DNA of 64,000 nucleotides from Chimonanthus salicifolius (Eukaryota; Streptophyta; Magnoliopsida; Laurales; Calycanthaceae). Where the stretch lies: NCBI GenBank assembly GCA_013350335.1, contig CM023539.1, positions 12,152,302 through 12,216,301 on the forward strand, written 5' to 3'. A program made the translations under genes and the position numbers. Positions 11,188 through 22,996 of the stretch are shown piece by piece; position 1 is the stretch's first letter; each line of letters starts with the position of its first letter. Below the pieces are notes generated by a model. The model was not told where the DNA came from. It saw only the letters and a program-made list of their open reading frames with translations, and searched no databases.

Positions 11188-11340
11188 TGTAGAATTTGGT
11201 AAAATAGCTAATTGTATTTCTCATTATCACAGATATAAATAGAATTTACAAGTCGCTCTTTGAAGAGGAACAAATCAATCAGGATACAATTACAACTTGG
11301 ATTAGAACTGATTAGAGAGAGTTCAACTTGGATTAGAACT

Positions 11341-12235
11341 TTAGTGAAGATGTCAGCGAGCTGGTCTGAAGAAGATACGAACTGAGTCCGATGAGAGCCG
11401 GTAGTGACACGTTCTTTTATGAAGTGATAGTCAAGCTCAATGTGTTTTGTTCTAGCATGGAAGACAGAATTGATCGCCATGTATGTGGCATGGAAATTAT
11501 CACAAAGGAGTATAGTCAGAGAAGTGAGAGTAAATCCAAGGTCTCAGAAGAGGTACTGAATCCAAACAGTGTCAGCACAAGTAGAAGCAAGAGCTCGATA
11601 CTCAGCTTCAGTACTGGAGCGAGAGATCGTTACTTGTTTCTTTGTACACTATGCAATTAAGTTGGAACCTAGAAAGATACAGTTACCAGTAATGGAACGA
11701 CGAGTAACAGGACAACCGATCCAATCTGAACTAGAGTAAACAACTAAGCCTAAGGGCTGTGTCGAATACGCGATGTGCAAGCCACGACCAATGGAGCCTT
11801 TGAGATAGCGTAGGATGAGCTTAACAATGTCGAAATGAGGAGTGCAAGGCTAACTCATAAACTAAGAAACAATGTGCACCGCATAAGCAATGTCAGACCG
11901 AGTGAGAGTGAGATAAGGAAGCGTGCCAACGAGATATCAATACTTAGAAGGATCAGAGAGAAAATCACCAGAAGTAGAAGACAATTGTGTCTTTGCCGCA
12001 ATGGGGGTAGAACAGGGTTAATGACCAAGCATGTCACTGTGTCGAAGAAAGTCAAAGTATTTATTTTGAGAGAAATGTAACCCTTGAGAAAGATGAGTCA
12101 CTTTGAGGCCAAAAAAATAATGAAGTTTGTCAAGATCCTTGATTTCAAACTTAGTACCCAATTGTCGAGTGAAGGAATGATTGATTGTTGCCAGTGAGAA
12201 TAATATCATCAACATAGATCAAGAGAAGCATAACT
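11341..12235 (-). pseudogene. Copia RT second half and RNase H
   Basis: On the - strand the catalytic YVDDIILTGNN is seen just above 12200. It is followed by FEIKDLDKLHYFFGLKV and then the RNase H end (FHARTKHIELDYHFIKERV.., SSDQLADIFTK) near 11.35-11.48 kb. Several frame changes separate these blocks. The RTKHIE and ADIFTK motifs are diagnostic for copia RNase H. Confidence 0.88.
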
Positions 12236-12278
12236 TGTGAGGCTCAAGAAAAATAAACATAGAACTGTCAGCTTTACT

Positions 12279-13202
12279 TTAAAGAAAACCATAAGAAAGA
12301 AGGAAGGAGCTGAATCGCTGAAACCAGGAACCTGGTGCTTGCTTCAAGCCATAGATGGCTTTATGGAGTTTGCAAACATGGTGACGTCGACTTGCGTCAA
12401 CGAAACTCGGCGGTTGAGCCATGTAGACTTCTTCAGTAAGGTATCCATGAAGAAAGGCATTCTTGACGTCTAATTGATGAATGGGCCAAGTAGAAGAGAC
12501 CGCGAGATTAAGAACAGTGCGAATGGTAGTTGGCTTAACAACAGGGCTGAAAGGTCTCATCATAGTCAATGTCTGCTTGTTGATGAAAGACTTTAGAAAC
12601 AAGGCACGCTTTGTATCGTTCAATGCTACAATCAGAACGTTGTTTAATCTTACCCATTTACATCCGACAGTGTTGATATTGGATGGAGGTGGAATAAGTG
12701 ACAATTTGTTGCCGTAAGAGGGCACTAAACTCATCATACATGACCTGATGCCATTCTGTAGACTGAATAACTTGCGTGTAGGATGTGGGCTCAATACCAG
12801 AGGAAGAAACCATAGATGCAAAGAAGCAGACAGAGGATGTCGAGTAGCAAAGGCAGCTCGCTTGTTGGGCTTGAAAATACCATCTTTAACACAGGTCACT
12901 ATAGGATGAATATTGGTAGGCGAAAGAGGAGCTTCAGCTAGAGATGGTGAAGAGGAGGGTGGTGATACAGGTGCCACCACTTGAGATGGTGATGTGTCTT
13001 CTAGAAGCGGTGACGCAGATGGTGGAGACTCATGTGCCGCTACTGGAGATGGAGAGGCGTCTGCTAGAGAGTGTGATACAAGAGGTGGCAGTGGTGCAGG
13101 TGCTAACAAAGTAAAAAGCAGGATAAAGACCACGTCAGATGAAGGTGGTCGAGCAGTTGCCAAGGGGCCCGATGCATAGGGGAAGACTGCTTCATTGAAC
13201 AC
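12279..13202 (-). pseudogene. Copia reverse transcriptase, long open segment
   Basis: This is the longest intact coding block of the element (about 300 codons). Its N-terminal 120 residues form a Pro/Ser/Ala-rich linker (repeats such as SPSLAEAPLSP), as in many copia polyproteins between integrase and reverse transcriptase. Then come FSPVVKPTTIRTVLNLAVS, HQLDVKNAFLHGYLTEEVYM (the first catalytic Asp in LDVKNAF) and KLHKAIYGLKQAP. A frameshift near 12280 separates it from the YVDD block. The good state of this frame suggests a fairly recent element. Confidence 0.9.
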
Positions 13203-13226
13203 AACATGCCAAGAAATATAGAATCG

Positions 13227-13963
13227 TCATGTTATAGCATTTATGGTAAGTATTGTAACCCAAAAAAACACATTCAAGAGATCTTGGTTGCAATTTATTA
13301 GTACCATAATCTCCAAGACAAGGGTAGCATTCACAACCAAAAGTACGAAAGACATATAGTCAGGTGTGTAATCAAACAATTTCTGAAATGGTGAGGACTT
13401 GGGTGGGGAGTCGGTTGATGAGATACACAGTAGTACAAAGGGCTTCAATCCAAAGGTTATGGGGAATGTGAGATGCAATGAGCAATGTACAATCCATTTC
13501 CGATATATGGCAATGTTTACATTCCGCAATACCATTTTGTTGCGGGGTATGGGGACATGAGAATCAATGATGAATCCCTTTTCGTACACAAATGAATAAA
13601 TGAGTGATTATCATATTTTTTACCTCCATCACTCTAAAATTGCTTAATGGAAGTAGAGAAATGATTTTCAACAAATGCAATAAAATGGAAAAAATGAGAA
13701 AAGACTTCTGATTTATTGCGCATAAGAAAGATCCAAGAGTATTTGGTGTAATCATCAGTAAAGAAGACATAGTAACGAAAACCAGAAACATAAGAGATAG
13801 GAGACATCCAGACATCAGAATGAACTAAATGAAATGGGGCAACAATATTATTTTTATGAGAATAAAAAGGAAGATGCATAGACTTTCTTAACACACAATG
13901 GCTACAAAAAGTAGAGCGAGAAAATGAAAAGGAAGAGCATAAAATTTTATTTGAAGCAAGCAC
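13227..13963 (-). pseudogene. Copia GAG-pre-integrase and integrase
   Basis: Two overlapping frames give the integrase. CSHCVLRKSMHLPFY is the zinc-binding end, then LVHSDVWMSPISYVSGFRYYVFFTDDYTKYSWIF is the core start with its catalytic Asp, and the C-terminal part continues at 13589-13227. Breaks occur around 13590-13640. This enzyme would insert the cDNA in the nucleus; here it is inactive. Confidence 0.87.
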
Positions 13964-14172
13964 TTGTAAAACTTTGTGTGAGGGATGACCAAGGCGTTGG
14001 TGCTAGAGCATGAGCAGAGTGACGGCTGCGTTAAATAGGATAAAGACTAGCATCAAATCTACTAGTAAACAAAATAGCACTGGTACATAGATCACGAATG
14101 ATAAAGCCCCACGGAAAGAAAGTGAAGCAAACAGAGTTATCTTTAGTGAATTGTGCAATAGATAAAAGATTC

Positions 14173-14760
14173 TTATGCAAGTGGGGAACATGAAGAACAC
14201 GAGAAAGTTGAAAGTGGGAGGTACCAGAGGAAAGAGAGATGACTAGTGTGTGCAATAAGGAGAAAATCATCGTTACCCAATACAACGTGATCCGTACCTA
14301 TATAAAGGAACTTATAGCGTAGGGAAAGAACATCACCAGTCATGTGGTTGGTGGTGCCAATGTCTAAATACCAGTTGTGATCAACTGGTCGAGGAGTCTG
14401 TATGCCAACGAAGGTAGACACATGAGCTTCCTCAAACCATGTATGTTGGCAGTAGCGCTAGTCGTATGTGGTAGAATTGGGACCAAACTTGAAGCATATC
14501 TGACATTGAACAACAAGGAAATGTCCAATAAGCCCCAGATAAGATTGGGGATGTCTGCAATTGCAAGTGCCATGAGGGAGCCACCTCGACCAGCCTGGAA
14601 TGAAGAAGAGACAAATAGAGCACTATATCCAAAGTTTCGACCTTGACAACCACGAGAAGAGTACTCGCGCCAGCGGGAAAATAGAAGGGTTGCAGGATGT
14701 ATGTTGGGAGTGCTAGTAATATTGGCGGCCATTGGAAGATTGGAATATGCCAAGATGCCT
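14173..14760 (-). pseudogene. Copia gag end and protease
   Basis: The frame ending near 14330 contains WYLDIGTTNHMTGD. It corresponds to the copia aspartic protease start, where the usual DSG or DTG is replaced by DIG. Upstream (14750-14430) is a decayed zinc-knuckle area (RGCQGRNFGYSAL) and a Gln/Ala-rich gag tail. Frame changes interrupt it. Confidence 0.8.
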
Positions 14761-15892
14761 TTTTTTGGGAATAAGATGTGTACTGGCCTAGGTTTAATCT
14801 TGGAAGAAAATCAATGTTATGTCTAAATTCAGCTCAGACGGATCTTCGAAACGGAAGTGCAATCTCTGTCTACACTTGGATCACCGCCATGCCTGTAGGA
14901 CCTCAGAACTCTGCAGATTCCTCTATATACTGGCCTGTCTTAGAATGACATGGCCTGGAATCAAAGTGGCTGCAACGATCTGCACACATATGCGAATCTA
15001 GGTTTGTTGTGGCAATTTTTTTCTTTTTAATTTTTGGTTGCTGGAGCAACAGAGGATGGACGTAACAGGAAAGGCGAGAACAATAGCAGGAAATCACCGC
15101 TCAAACTGGAAGTAGAGGAAGCCCAAGCAGACTACAGATATGGAATGAATGATCTACTCGAACTTGGGTGTCAACGAATCTGGTGGGTTGCTCAAATAGT
15201 GTAGGTCCGGCTGGTGATGCAGGCTGCAGAAAGTCGACGAACAACAATATGGAGGCGCTTGCTGAAGGCGTGGTTGCTGCAGGAATAAAATACCTTATGG
15301 AAGAACGCTTGCTGCAACACAGGGTGTCGTTCGTGGATAACAACAAAACTTGGGTCTGGCTTCAACAGAATCTTGTAACGTCTTGTAGAACTTGGGTCTA
15401 GGTTTATGAAGAATCAAACTGCAGCAAGGTGGGATTCAGGTCAGCGAAGATAGCCGGAGCAGCAACAACGAGAGGACGACGAGATCTGGTTGAATCTGAA
15501 TAGAGAAGGTCATCTGAGAGGAGTCATTTAATTGCAGAGGAAACAAATCTAGACAAGAAGAGAGAGGATCGTAAAGTGGCGTCTACTGAGGTAGGCACGG
15601 AGGCTGCCTCTCAACAGAGAGGAGATCGCAATTGAAAGAGTGGGGTTGTCATGCAGAGAGATAACGATTGTAGAGGAAAACAGAGAGAAATGGATCAGGG
15701 CTCGGGGGTTCGATGTGGCTAGGTGGGATCATTGGAGAGAGCTAGGGATGAGAAGCGATACTTGTCGTTGAGAGATGGTTGTTGTACGGTGGAATAGAGA
15801 AGGGAGGGTTTATTTTTAATCGAAAAAAAAAATCTGGGTATAGACTAGAGAATGGAGGGATTTGAAATTTCTGAGGTTCCAAGGACACTCTA
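14761..15892 (-). other. Decayed 5' gag/leader of the copia element
   Basis: This lies between the protease/gag end and the primer-binding site. Only short open frames with weak protein character remain. Position alone makes it the gag and untranslated leader. Confidence 0.6.
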
Positions 15893-16069
15893 GCTCTGTA
15901 CCATGTAGAATTTGGTAAAATAGCACACTTTATTTCTCATTATCATAGATATAAATAGAATTTACAAGCCTCTCTTTGAAGAGGAACAAATCAATTAGGA
16001 AACAATTACAACCTGGATTATGACTGATTAGAGAGAGTTCAACTTGGATTAGAACTCCCGTTAATAACA

Positions 16070-17438
16070 GCCATTGAGTTTCTTATTGACGGGAAGATAA
16101 GTGGGAAGATTCCCATCTGTACAAGTTGTACTTGGTTTGGTTGCAAGTTTAATTTAGAGATTGAGCAACTTGGTGTGAAGACAACCTTCCTTCATGGTGA
16201 CTTGGAGGAAGAGATCTACATGGAGAAACTTGAGAGCTTCAGAGTAAAAGGCAAAGAGAACTTGGTCTACAGACGAAGGAAGAGCATATATGGGTTAAAG
16301 CAGGCATCGTGACAATGGTAGAAGAAGGTTGATTCGTTCATGGTTGATCATGAGTACAGAAGGACTACTTCAGATCAGTGTGTGTATATGATGAAATTCT
16401 TAGATGGTAATTTTATTATTTTGCTGCTTTACGTAGATGATATGTTAATTGTTGGACAAGATGCTACCAAAATTAACAAGTTGAAAGCAAAGTTCAGTAG
16501 ATCCTTTGCTATGAAAGATTTAGGGTCAGAAAAACAGAAACTTGGTATGAAGGTCACAAGAGATACAAAAATTGGCAAGCTTTGGCTATCACAAGAGAGG
16601 TAAATTAAGAAGGTGCTTGAAAGATTTAATATGGACAAAGCTAAATCATTGAGTACTCCACTTATAAATCATTTCAAGCTCAATTCCGAGCATTCTCCAG
16701 CAAGTGAGAAAGAAAAAGGTGACATAAGGGAAGTTCTTTATGCATCAGCAATTGCCAGTTGGTAGTTTGATGTATGTTATAGTGTATACATGGCCAGTCA
16801 TAGCTTATGTAGTTGGTGTTGTCAGTAGATTCCTTTCTAATCTTGGCAAGGAACACTGTGCTACAGTTAAATAGATTCTTAGGTATCTTTAAGGAACTTA
16901 CAAGATGTGTTTGTGTTTTGGAAATTGTAAACCTTTGTTAAAAGGCTCCACAGATGTAGACATGGCAGGAGACATTGATTCTAGAAAGTCCACATCGGGT
17001 TACTTGATGACCTTTTTAAAGGGAGTTGTAGCTTGGCAGTCCAAGTTGTAGAAATGTGTTGCTCTATCTACTTCATGGGCTAAGTACATTATAGTATCTA
17101 AGGCATGCAAGGATAGATTGTGGATCAAAAGATTCCTACATGATTTGAGATTAGAGCAATAGAGGTATGTTCTCTTTTGTGACAATCAAAGTGTCATTCA
17201 TTTGAGTAAGAACCCAACCTTCCATTCAAGATTGAAACATATCGATGCAAGGTATTATTGGATACATGATGTGTTGGAGAAGTTGTGGCAACTTGAGAAA
17301 CTTCATACAGGTGAAAATTCATACTGGTGAAAATGGGTTGGATAAGATGAATAAAACCTTGCCTAAGGAGAAATATGAATTGTGTAGAAGCAAAGTGGGC
17401 TTGGTTGAGCCCCTCACATGGGTATGGAGGGGGAGATT
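16070..17438 (+). pseudogene. Copia RT/RNase H fragment, TNT1-like, + strand
   Basis: Opposite in strand to the neighbouring element. In order: LEIEQLGVKTTFLHGDLEEE (RT), KSIYGLKQAS, DGNFIILLLYVDDMLIVGQD (catalytic YVDD, about 16430), FAMKDLGSEKQKLGMKVTRD, then scattered RNase H words (STPL, KSTSGYL, LSKNPTFHSRLKHI) through many stops. A polypurine tract GGAGGGGGAGATT ends it just before the LTR. The 5' two thirds of the element are absent. Confidence 0.88.
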
Positions 17439-18020
17439 TGTTGGGTGTCCCTCCTCATAAGAGGTGGGGCCCACATCTAATAAAAGAAACACAAAAAAAG
17501 AAGGCTTGACAGAAATGGAGAGTCTGCGAGCTAGGAAAAAACAACGAAAAAAGGGAAAACAAACAGGAGAAAGAAAGAGAGAGGGTGTAACCGAGGAAGA
17601 AGAAAGGATAAGAAAATGAGATTCAGCCATCGTGTTTAATCTGATTCATCTCAAATTTTGAGGGTTTTCTCCTAATATCGTGGGCAACAAAACTTCCAGC
17701 TCAGATTATGGATTTAGCATCTCCACAGCCTCTCTCTCATACCCCCTTTGTTTTGTGAGATCTCTCCATATATTATTTTTATTGTTGTTGGGATCCAAGA
17801 ATGTTGTGCTCTTGATGATGGGTTCTCGTTTGTGAGCCTCTAATTTGGCTAGAAAGAAACCTTATAATCCCGTTATTTTTATAGTGAAAGATTGATTCAG
17901 AGCTTGTCCCGTGGATGTAAGCACATTGTCGAACCACGTAAATATGGTGTTTTACGGTTGGATTTATTTGACTATTTCTTGCTTAATAATTGTTGTTTTA
18001 TTTATCCATTTTTATTCACA
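17439..18020 (+). mobile_element. 3' LTR of the + strand copia fragment
   Basis: It starts TGTTGGGTGTCCC directly after the polypurine tract. It carries the GATGTAAGCACATTGTCGAACCACG block that also appears near the end of the LTRs at 5785 and 8227 (GGATGTAG..GGTC/CAA..CCAC). The right boundary near an ATTCACACA is estimated, because the partner LTR is missing. Confidence 0.65.
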
Positions 18021-19108
18021 CAAAGAGGAAAAATATAGTAGTTTTTTCCTGACACCACTTTTATTTTTTTTTCTATGCAACAAAGTTGTTGATATCACCA
18101 TTGGAATTTTCATATTATGTTTTCATGATTAACAAATCTTGATGGAGAGTGAATTCCAATCTCTTCATTCTACATGCTTTGTTGAATTGTACATTGTAAT
18201 CTCCATTCGAATGTATATAGGTAGCTATTGTACTTAGAGTCAGTATACAAATACCTTCAAAAAAGAAACTTACGCAAGGATTATTGTGATACATATAACA
18301 TCAGTAGAAAGGACTTTCTAGTGCTTGAGATTTTTAAAAAACTTGTTTTCTTTAAGTTTAGAATCAATTTGTTAATCATTCGTTGAGGATGATAAAAAAG
18401 AAATTATTCAATAGTTTTATTTTAATTTTAAAAAATCAAAAGTTAAGATACATTTATTGAACTCATTTTAAACGGTTTGACAATCCTCGCTATCAAGTAT
18501 TCACTCATCTATCTTCCCTTTTTCTTTTAATTATAGGATCATAAAATGTGATAATGACTAATTCAAAAGTTGATTATGTACAAGTTTTTCTACTTGTTAA
18601 CATGACATGAAGAAAGATAGATCATTTCAATTATCCTTTTCATACTTTTAGAAGAAATTATTAAAAATGACAAATAGAACGTTTTAAAATTAGTGAAATA
18701 TGAATTCTCTCTAATCAAAATTCCTGACTAGTTGTAACTTGCAATTGCAGCATGTAATCAAATAGCTCTCGTGGCACTCTCTCTCATCGACTAAATGAGA
18801 TGAGAATGGGATAATTTTACTTTTAGTGAACTATTAATAAAAGCGTGTTAGATAAAATCTCTAAAAGAAATTGAGCAGTTTTAAAGAGACTATATGATTT
18901 CTATGTAAAAATTGAATTTATTATGAACTAAATTTTAAATAGTTGATTGGGATAGATATAGGACTTTATGAATAATATAGTTTAAGAAAAATCTCCATAA
19001 TCCAATGATAATAATATAAGGGAATATGCAATATGCATAGACCAAGTCTACTCAAGTGTATGATCAATTGAGGGTATGAAATATGGCCTACACGTATCGT
19101 GTCGGTTG
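18021..19108. other. AT-rich intron/intergenic DNA
   Basis: No coding frame with protein character, no repeat ends and no RNA gene were recognised. It presumably belongs to the RLP intron. Confidence 0.5.
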
Positions 19109-19462
19109 TTTTTTTTTTTTTTTTAAATATCATTTTCATCATTTTTCTAGTTGTATCTTAAATTGGATATGATTTTAAGATGGTTTAGAAGAAAGTTCTT
19201 CAAGTGTGAAGGGTATTTGTCAATTTCCAACATTTTCTCTTAAAATTTGTCCATTTTCGAGTTATTTTTATCAATTTATTTGAATTTTTGCTCTAGAATA
19301 ATCTCAAATTTTGGGCTTTTTAAAATAATTTAATGAAACAATATTAAATGCTTATGGAATTGAATGGAGATTCTTTAATGTGATTGATATAGTTTATTGG
19401 ATATCTATGATTTTCCAAATTTTTTTTCAAAATATTTATAAAATCCCAGTTTTCTAAGATAA
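19109..19462 (+). repeat. Partner of the 541-880 repeat
   Basis: This aligns with 541-880 over its whole length, with the same order of blocks and a long T-tract at the start. It sits about 1.3 kb upstream of the last RLP exon and supports duplication of RLP intron DNA. Confidence 0.65.
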
Positions 19463-19828
19463 TTACTATTTTAGAGTATCTTGCAGAAAAAATTATGAAA
19501 TGGATATGATTTTGATAATAAAGAGTATTAGATTGATCTTTATATACATATTTCACTATCTAAACAATGATAAACAAATCAGGAGCCTTTATCATAAAAC
19601 TTCCTAATGTAAAAATCATTGTCTCTTTTGAAGTCAAATATTCCTTAGCATATTTAATTCTCCAAAAGTTAAAATTGGCATTAGAGCAATACTCATTTGA
19701 TTGATTGTCACCGTTGAGTTCATTGATATGAATAAAATATTTAATCATTCAAATAATATAAATTCTTTAAATTAGAATTATAATTTTTCAAACGGTTTGC
19801 TTCATTGGAAACTCATGATAATTATGTC

Positions 19829-20552
19829 TGATGCAATGGGTAGGATGTGTGTGGGTAATTTGGACAGATTTGATTTAATTGGGTTAATTATGAGCATTAA
19901 AAGGTGTAATGGGCTAAGTAGATGTGATTAATGGAATGGTATTTAGTGGAGATGATGAGATTTAAAAAGAACATATGGGAAAAGGAAACAAGGGTATGGT
20001 ACGGTCAAGGTTGGTTTAAAAAGGTGAAAGACTTAACGGGTCAAATGGGGCCTTGGTATCAATGGGCGAGTTGGGTGATGGGATGTGAAGGCTAAGTCTC
20101 GAAAGAAAATTAAATGAGAAGGTGGCGTTGGAAGGGAAGAGAAAAAGTCCGTCGAATGCCATCGTTGGAGGAGAATACTCGAATCCACGAGCTAGAACCG
20201 GAATCTCCCGGAGAAGAAGAAGATAGACGGGGTAAAACCCAAAATAAATTCATTATCAAAATATGTCGTTTCTTTTACATCCCAAACAAGGGTTTTATAT
20301 ACATTCAAGCAAACTGAAAATAGAAAAAGAAATCAAACGAAGAAAATAAGAAAGAAATAATTGAAAATAGAAAGAAGAAGATCTCCAGCATGGTCGGTGT
20401 AGAAGGAATGAAGGAAATTGCCGAAAGTGTTGTCTCTGTTTCAAACGGATGTTCACTGATTTCTTTTCCTTCTATTCTTCATCAATCTTCTATTCTTGGT
20501 TTTATTTTGTGCCCACACGTTGGGCCTTGGGTCCCACGTGTGTGCTACATCA
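19829..20552 (-). mobile_element. Gypsy-type solo LTR
   Basis: The sequence begins TGATGCAATGGGTAGG and ends GTGTGCTACATCA. It is flanked by a perfect 5-bp duplication ATGTC (19824-19828, 20553-20557). Both ends, and an internal CTCGAATCCACGAG..GTAAAACCCAAAAT block, match the LTRs of the non-autonomous gypsy element at 39569-42815. It is therefore a related, shorter solo LTR, oriented like those. It lies in the last RLP intron, about 230 bp before the exon. Confidence 0.88.
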
Positions 20553-20780
20553 ATGTCTTATTAGTTAGGTGATAGAAATTGAGAACCAACGGTCTTGTTT
20601 GAACTAGGCCCATAATAACATCTTAAAAATTAATCTTCGATTTTAAGACTTGAAATTGAAATCGCTAGGAGAAATTTTTTAATCTTATTATTCAAAGTGG
20701 ACATCAAACAAATTGATTTCTTGAATAATTTCTATCATTATAATTTTTGAAACTTACTATTCTTTTCATGTCTATAACAG

Positions 20781-22537
20781 GGCTTTGTGAATTACAGAAG
20801 CTAATATTTATGGATTTGAGATACAATTCAATTGAAGGAAGAATTCCTCCATGTTTAGGAAACCTTAGTTTGTTGGTAGAGATTCGGCTCGGCGATAACA
20901 ATTTGGATGGCATATTTGAATTCTCCACTTTTGCCAACTTATCTATGCTTAAGAGCGTTGATCTTTCAAACAATCCAATGTTAGAGGTAGAAACAGAATC
21001 CCCAACATGGCTTCCATCATTTGAGCTATTTGACCTCTATCTATCAAATACCCAAGTCAACAAGCGCAGTGGCAATGTCATTCCGAGCTTCTTGACCACT
21101 CAAACCATGGCATCATTGGATCTGTCAAATACCCACCTTACTGGTAACATTCCTGAGTGGCTATTCGATAACTTCACGGGGACCGAACAGTTGGGACTAT
21201 CTAACAATCACTTAGGGGGTTCATTTCCTCTACCTTCTCAAGGCATTTCACCAAGTGGCTTTATGTGGCTCGACATCTCAAACAATCTTTTACGGGGGAT
21301 CTTTCCTGCCAACATAAGCATTTTTCTTCCTTCACTGAGATACCTCAATATGTCTGGAAATTCCTTGCAAGATGAAATTTCTCTCAGCAGTAACATGGAA
21401 GAATTGGAAGTGTTGGATTTGTCGAGCAACAACTTTTCCGGAGAGATTCACTTGTTGCTAGCAAATAGCCCGTCATTGGTTCACTTGTGGTTATCAAACA
21501 ACAAATTACATGGGGATATCCCGTTACCAAATTCAAACTTGTCTACCTTGAGATTTCTATTCATTGATGGAAATGGCTTCACAAAAATAGTACCACGCAT
21601 GCCATCTAATAGCACAAATTTGCAGGCCCTAAACTTCAGAAGAAACTTTTTCAAAGGCATTATCCCAACTTGGTTACCAACACTTGCCAATCTTGATTTT
21701 GCTCTCTTAAGTCATAATGATTTTCATGGACCCATTCCAACAGAATTATGTCAAATGCAAAATTTGCGTTTCTTGGATTTGTCAAATAATCGTCTTTCAG
21801 GCACCATACCTTCTTGCCTCCATAACATTTCTGCTTGGATGAACAAAACGCTTGTGGATTTGAGTTTTGGGGATATAAACTTACAATCTATAAGCTTTAG
21901 AACTGAGTTCACAACAAAGGGAAACTTGTGGTCTTATGAAGGAGCTCCACTTTCCATGATGACCGGAGTCGATTTCTCTTTGAATCAATTGATAGGTAAC
22001 ATTCCAAAGGAGTTGGGAAAGTTGAGAGAGCTTCACTCATTGAACTTATCTCACAATCATCTAATGGGTTACATTCCAGAGTCCTTTCAATATTTGGATA
22101 ATATAGAAAGTTTGGATCTCTCTCACAACAGATTGATTGGTCGTATTCCCCCACAGTTAACCGCATTGACTACCCTTGGTACTTTTAATGTTGCCTTTAA
22201 TAATCTCTCTGGAGCGTTACCAGATTGGGAAGGCCAATTCTCCACTTTTAATGCAAGCAGCTATGAGGGCAATCCAGGTCTTTGTGGGAAACCACTTGAA
22301 AGAAATTGCTCTTCCAACAATCCATCGCACCCACCACACCCTGCCATTGAGGAAGAAGATGATACATTGAGGTTTGTTGACAATCTTGTATTTTTCTACT
22401 CATTTGTTGCTGCATCTTATGCATTAGGATTTTGGGGTTTCATTATTCTTCTCGCATTGAATGGAACTTGGAGGAAGAAATTCTTCCTAACTGCGGATCG
22501 ATTTATTGAGTTTTGTCGTGAAATCATTAGAGGGTGA
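20781..22537 (+). CDS. LRR receptor-like protein, large last exon
   Basis: An acceptor TTTTCATGTCTATAACAG at 20780 opens this exon in the same phase as the three upstream LRR exons, and it too begins GLCEL. It encodes about 584 residues. There are about 15 LRRs of the plant extracellular type (LxxLxLSNNxLxGxIP), with an island-like break around WMNKTLVDLSFGDINL. A capping domain follows (FNVAFNNLSGALPDWEGQF, SSYEGNPGLCGKPLERNC), then an acidic juxtamembrane stretch (AIEEEDDTLRF), a helix (FFYSFVAASYALGFWGFIIL) and a 25-residue basic tail without a kinase. RLPs of this type sit in the plasma membrane and signal through partner kinases such as SOBIR1/BAK1 (family knowledge). A Met at 20747 lies in the intron and is not the start. 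The frame is intact, so the gene may be functional if an upstream first exon exists. Confidence 0.92.
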
Positions 22538-22793
22538 TATGGACCACTTGAGTAATGATTGTATTATTTAAATGACCAACACTACATTTCAATTTTCTTA
22601 AGGGACTTATTTCTGTAATGTTTATTTTTCTTAAAATAACAATTTGCATTTCAATAATAGAACATTTCCCTACCGCATCATATTCTTCTATCTTTTCTTC
22701 ATCATTTTATTGAGTGCTTAATTTTTAAAATAATTGTAAATAGGATTTCAACTTTTCCATTGCCCTACTTTGAATGAACATGGACATTGCACC
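22538..22793 (+). other. Probable RLP 3' UTR and downstream DNA
   Basis: AT-rich DNA follows the RLP stop. Possible polyadenylation words (TTCAATAATAGAAC near 22650) are present. No other gene is seen. Confidence 0.45.
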
Positions 22794-22808
22794 AGAGATG
22801 GAATTGAT

Positions 22809-22980
22809 TGTTACCCACGTGTAGCTCAACTGGTTGCCTCCCACCTTATGAAACGGGAGGTTGCGGATTCGAGCCCCCATAGTCTAACCTTGGTGTGCCC
22901 TAGGGGTAGTGGGCTCACCCATGGAGGTTTTACGTTGGGTATTTTGCGATTTCCCACGTGTTAATTCAAAAAATAAAAAA
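22809..22980 (+). mobile_element. Complete tRNA-derived SINE
   Basis: The head has a pol III A box, TAGCTCAACTGG (22822-22833), and a B box, GGATTCGAGCC (22865-22875), spaced as in a tRNA. A GTGTGCCCTAGGGGTAGTGG body and an A-rich tail (AAAAAATAAAAAA) follow. The flanks AGAGATGGAATTGAT (22794-22808) and AGAGATGGGAATTGAT (22981-22996) are target duplications with one indel. A truncated relative lies at 1709-1842. Confidence 0.92.
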
Positions 22981-22996
22981 AGAGATGGGAATTGAT

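Larger units (their letters stand above)
11188..16069 (-). mobile_element. Ty1-copia element, - strand, nearly full length
   Basis: The 5' LTR is 15904-16069 (166 bp; on the - strand TGTTATTAACGGG...TTCTACA). The partial 3' LTR is 11188-11340. A primer-binding site TGGTACAGAGC (15893-15903, complement shown) adjoins the 5' LTR. The interior holds gag, protease, integrase, reverse transcriptase and RNase H in that order. The polypurine tract and about 13 bp of the 3' LTR start are missing, because RNase H runs directly into LTR sequence at 11340, so a deletion removed them. No matching target duplication is visible. The 9.7-kb fragment to the left and the 16.1-kb fragment to the right are different elements, so the site has been rearranged. 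Confidence 0.88.

Noticed and set aside
12994..13179. Ala/Gly-rich frame on the + strand
   Set aside because: It is the antisense of the Pro/Ser-rich linker of the copia polyprotein.
20747..20780. Methionine start upstream of the RLP exon
   Set aside because: The 12 codons before 20781 are pyrimidine-rich intron ending in AACAG. The exon phase and GLCEL start match the upstream LRR exons, so the protein does not begin here.
22809..22880. tRNA gene
   Set aside because: A and B boxes are present, but the cloverleaf is poor and the body, A-tail and target duplications show a SINE.
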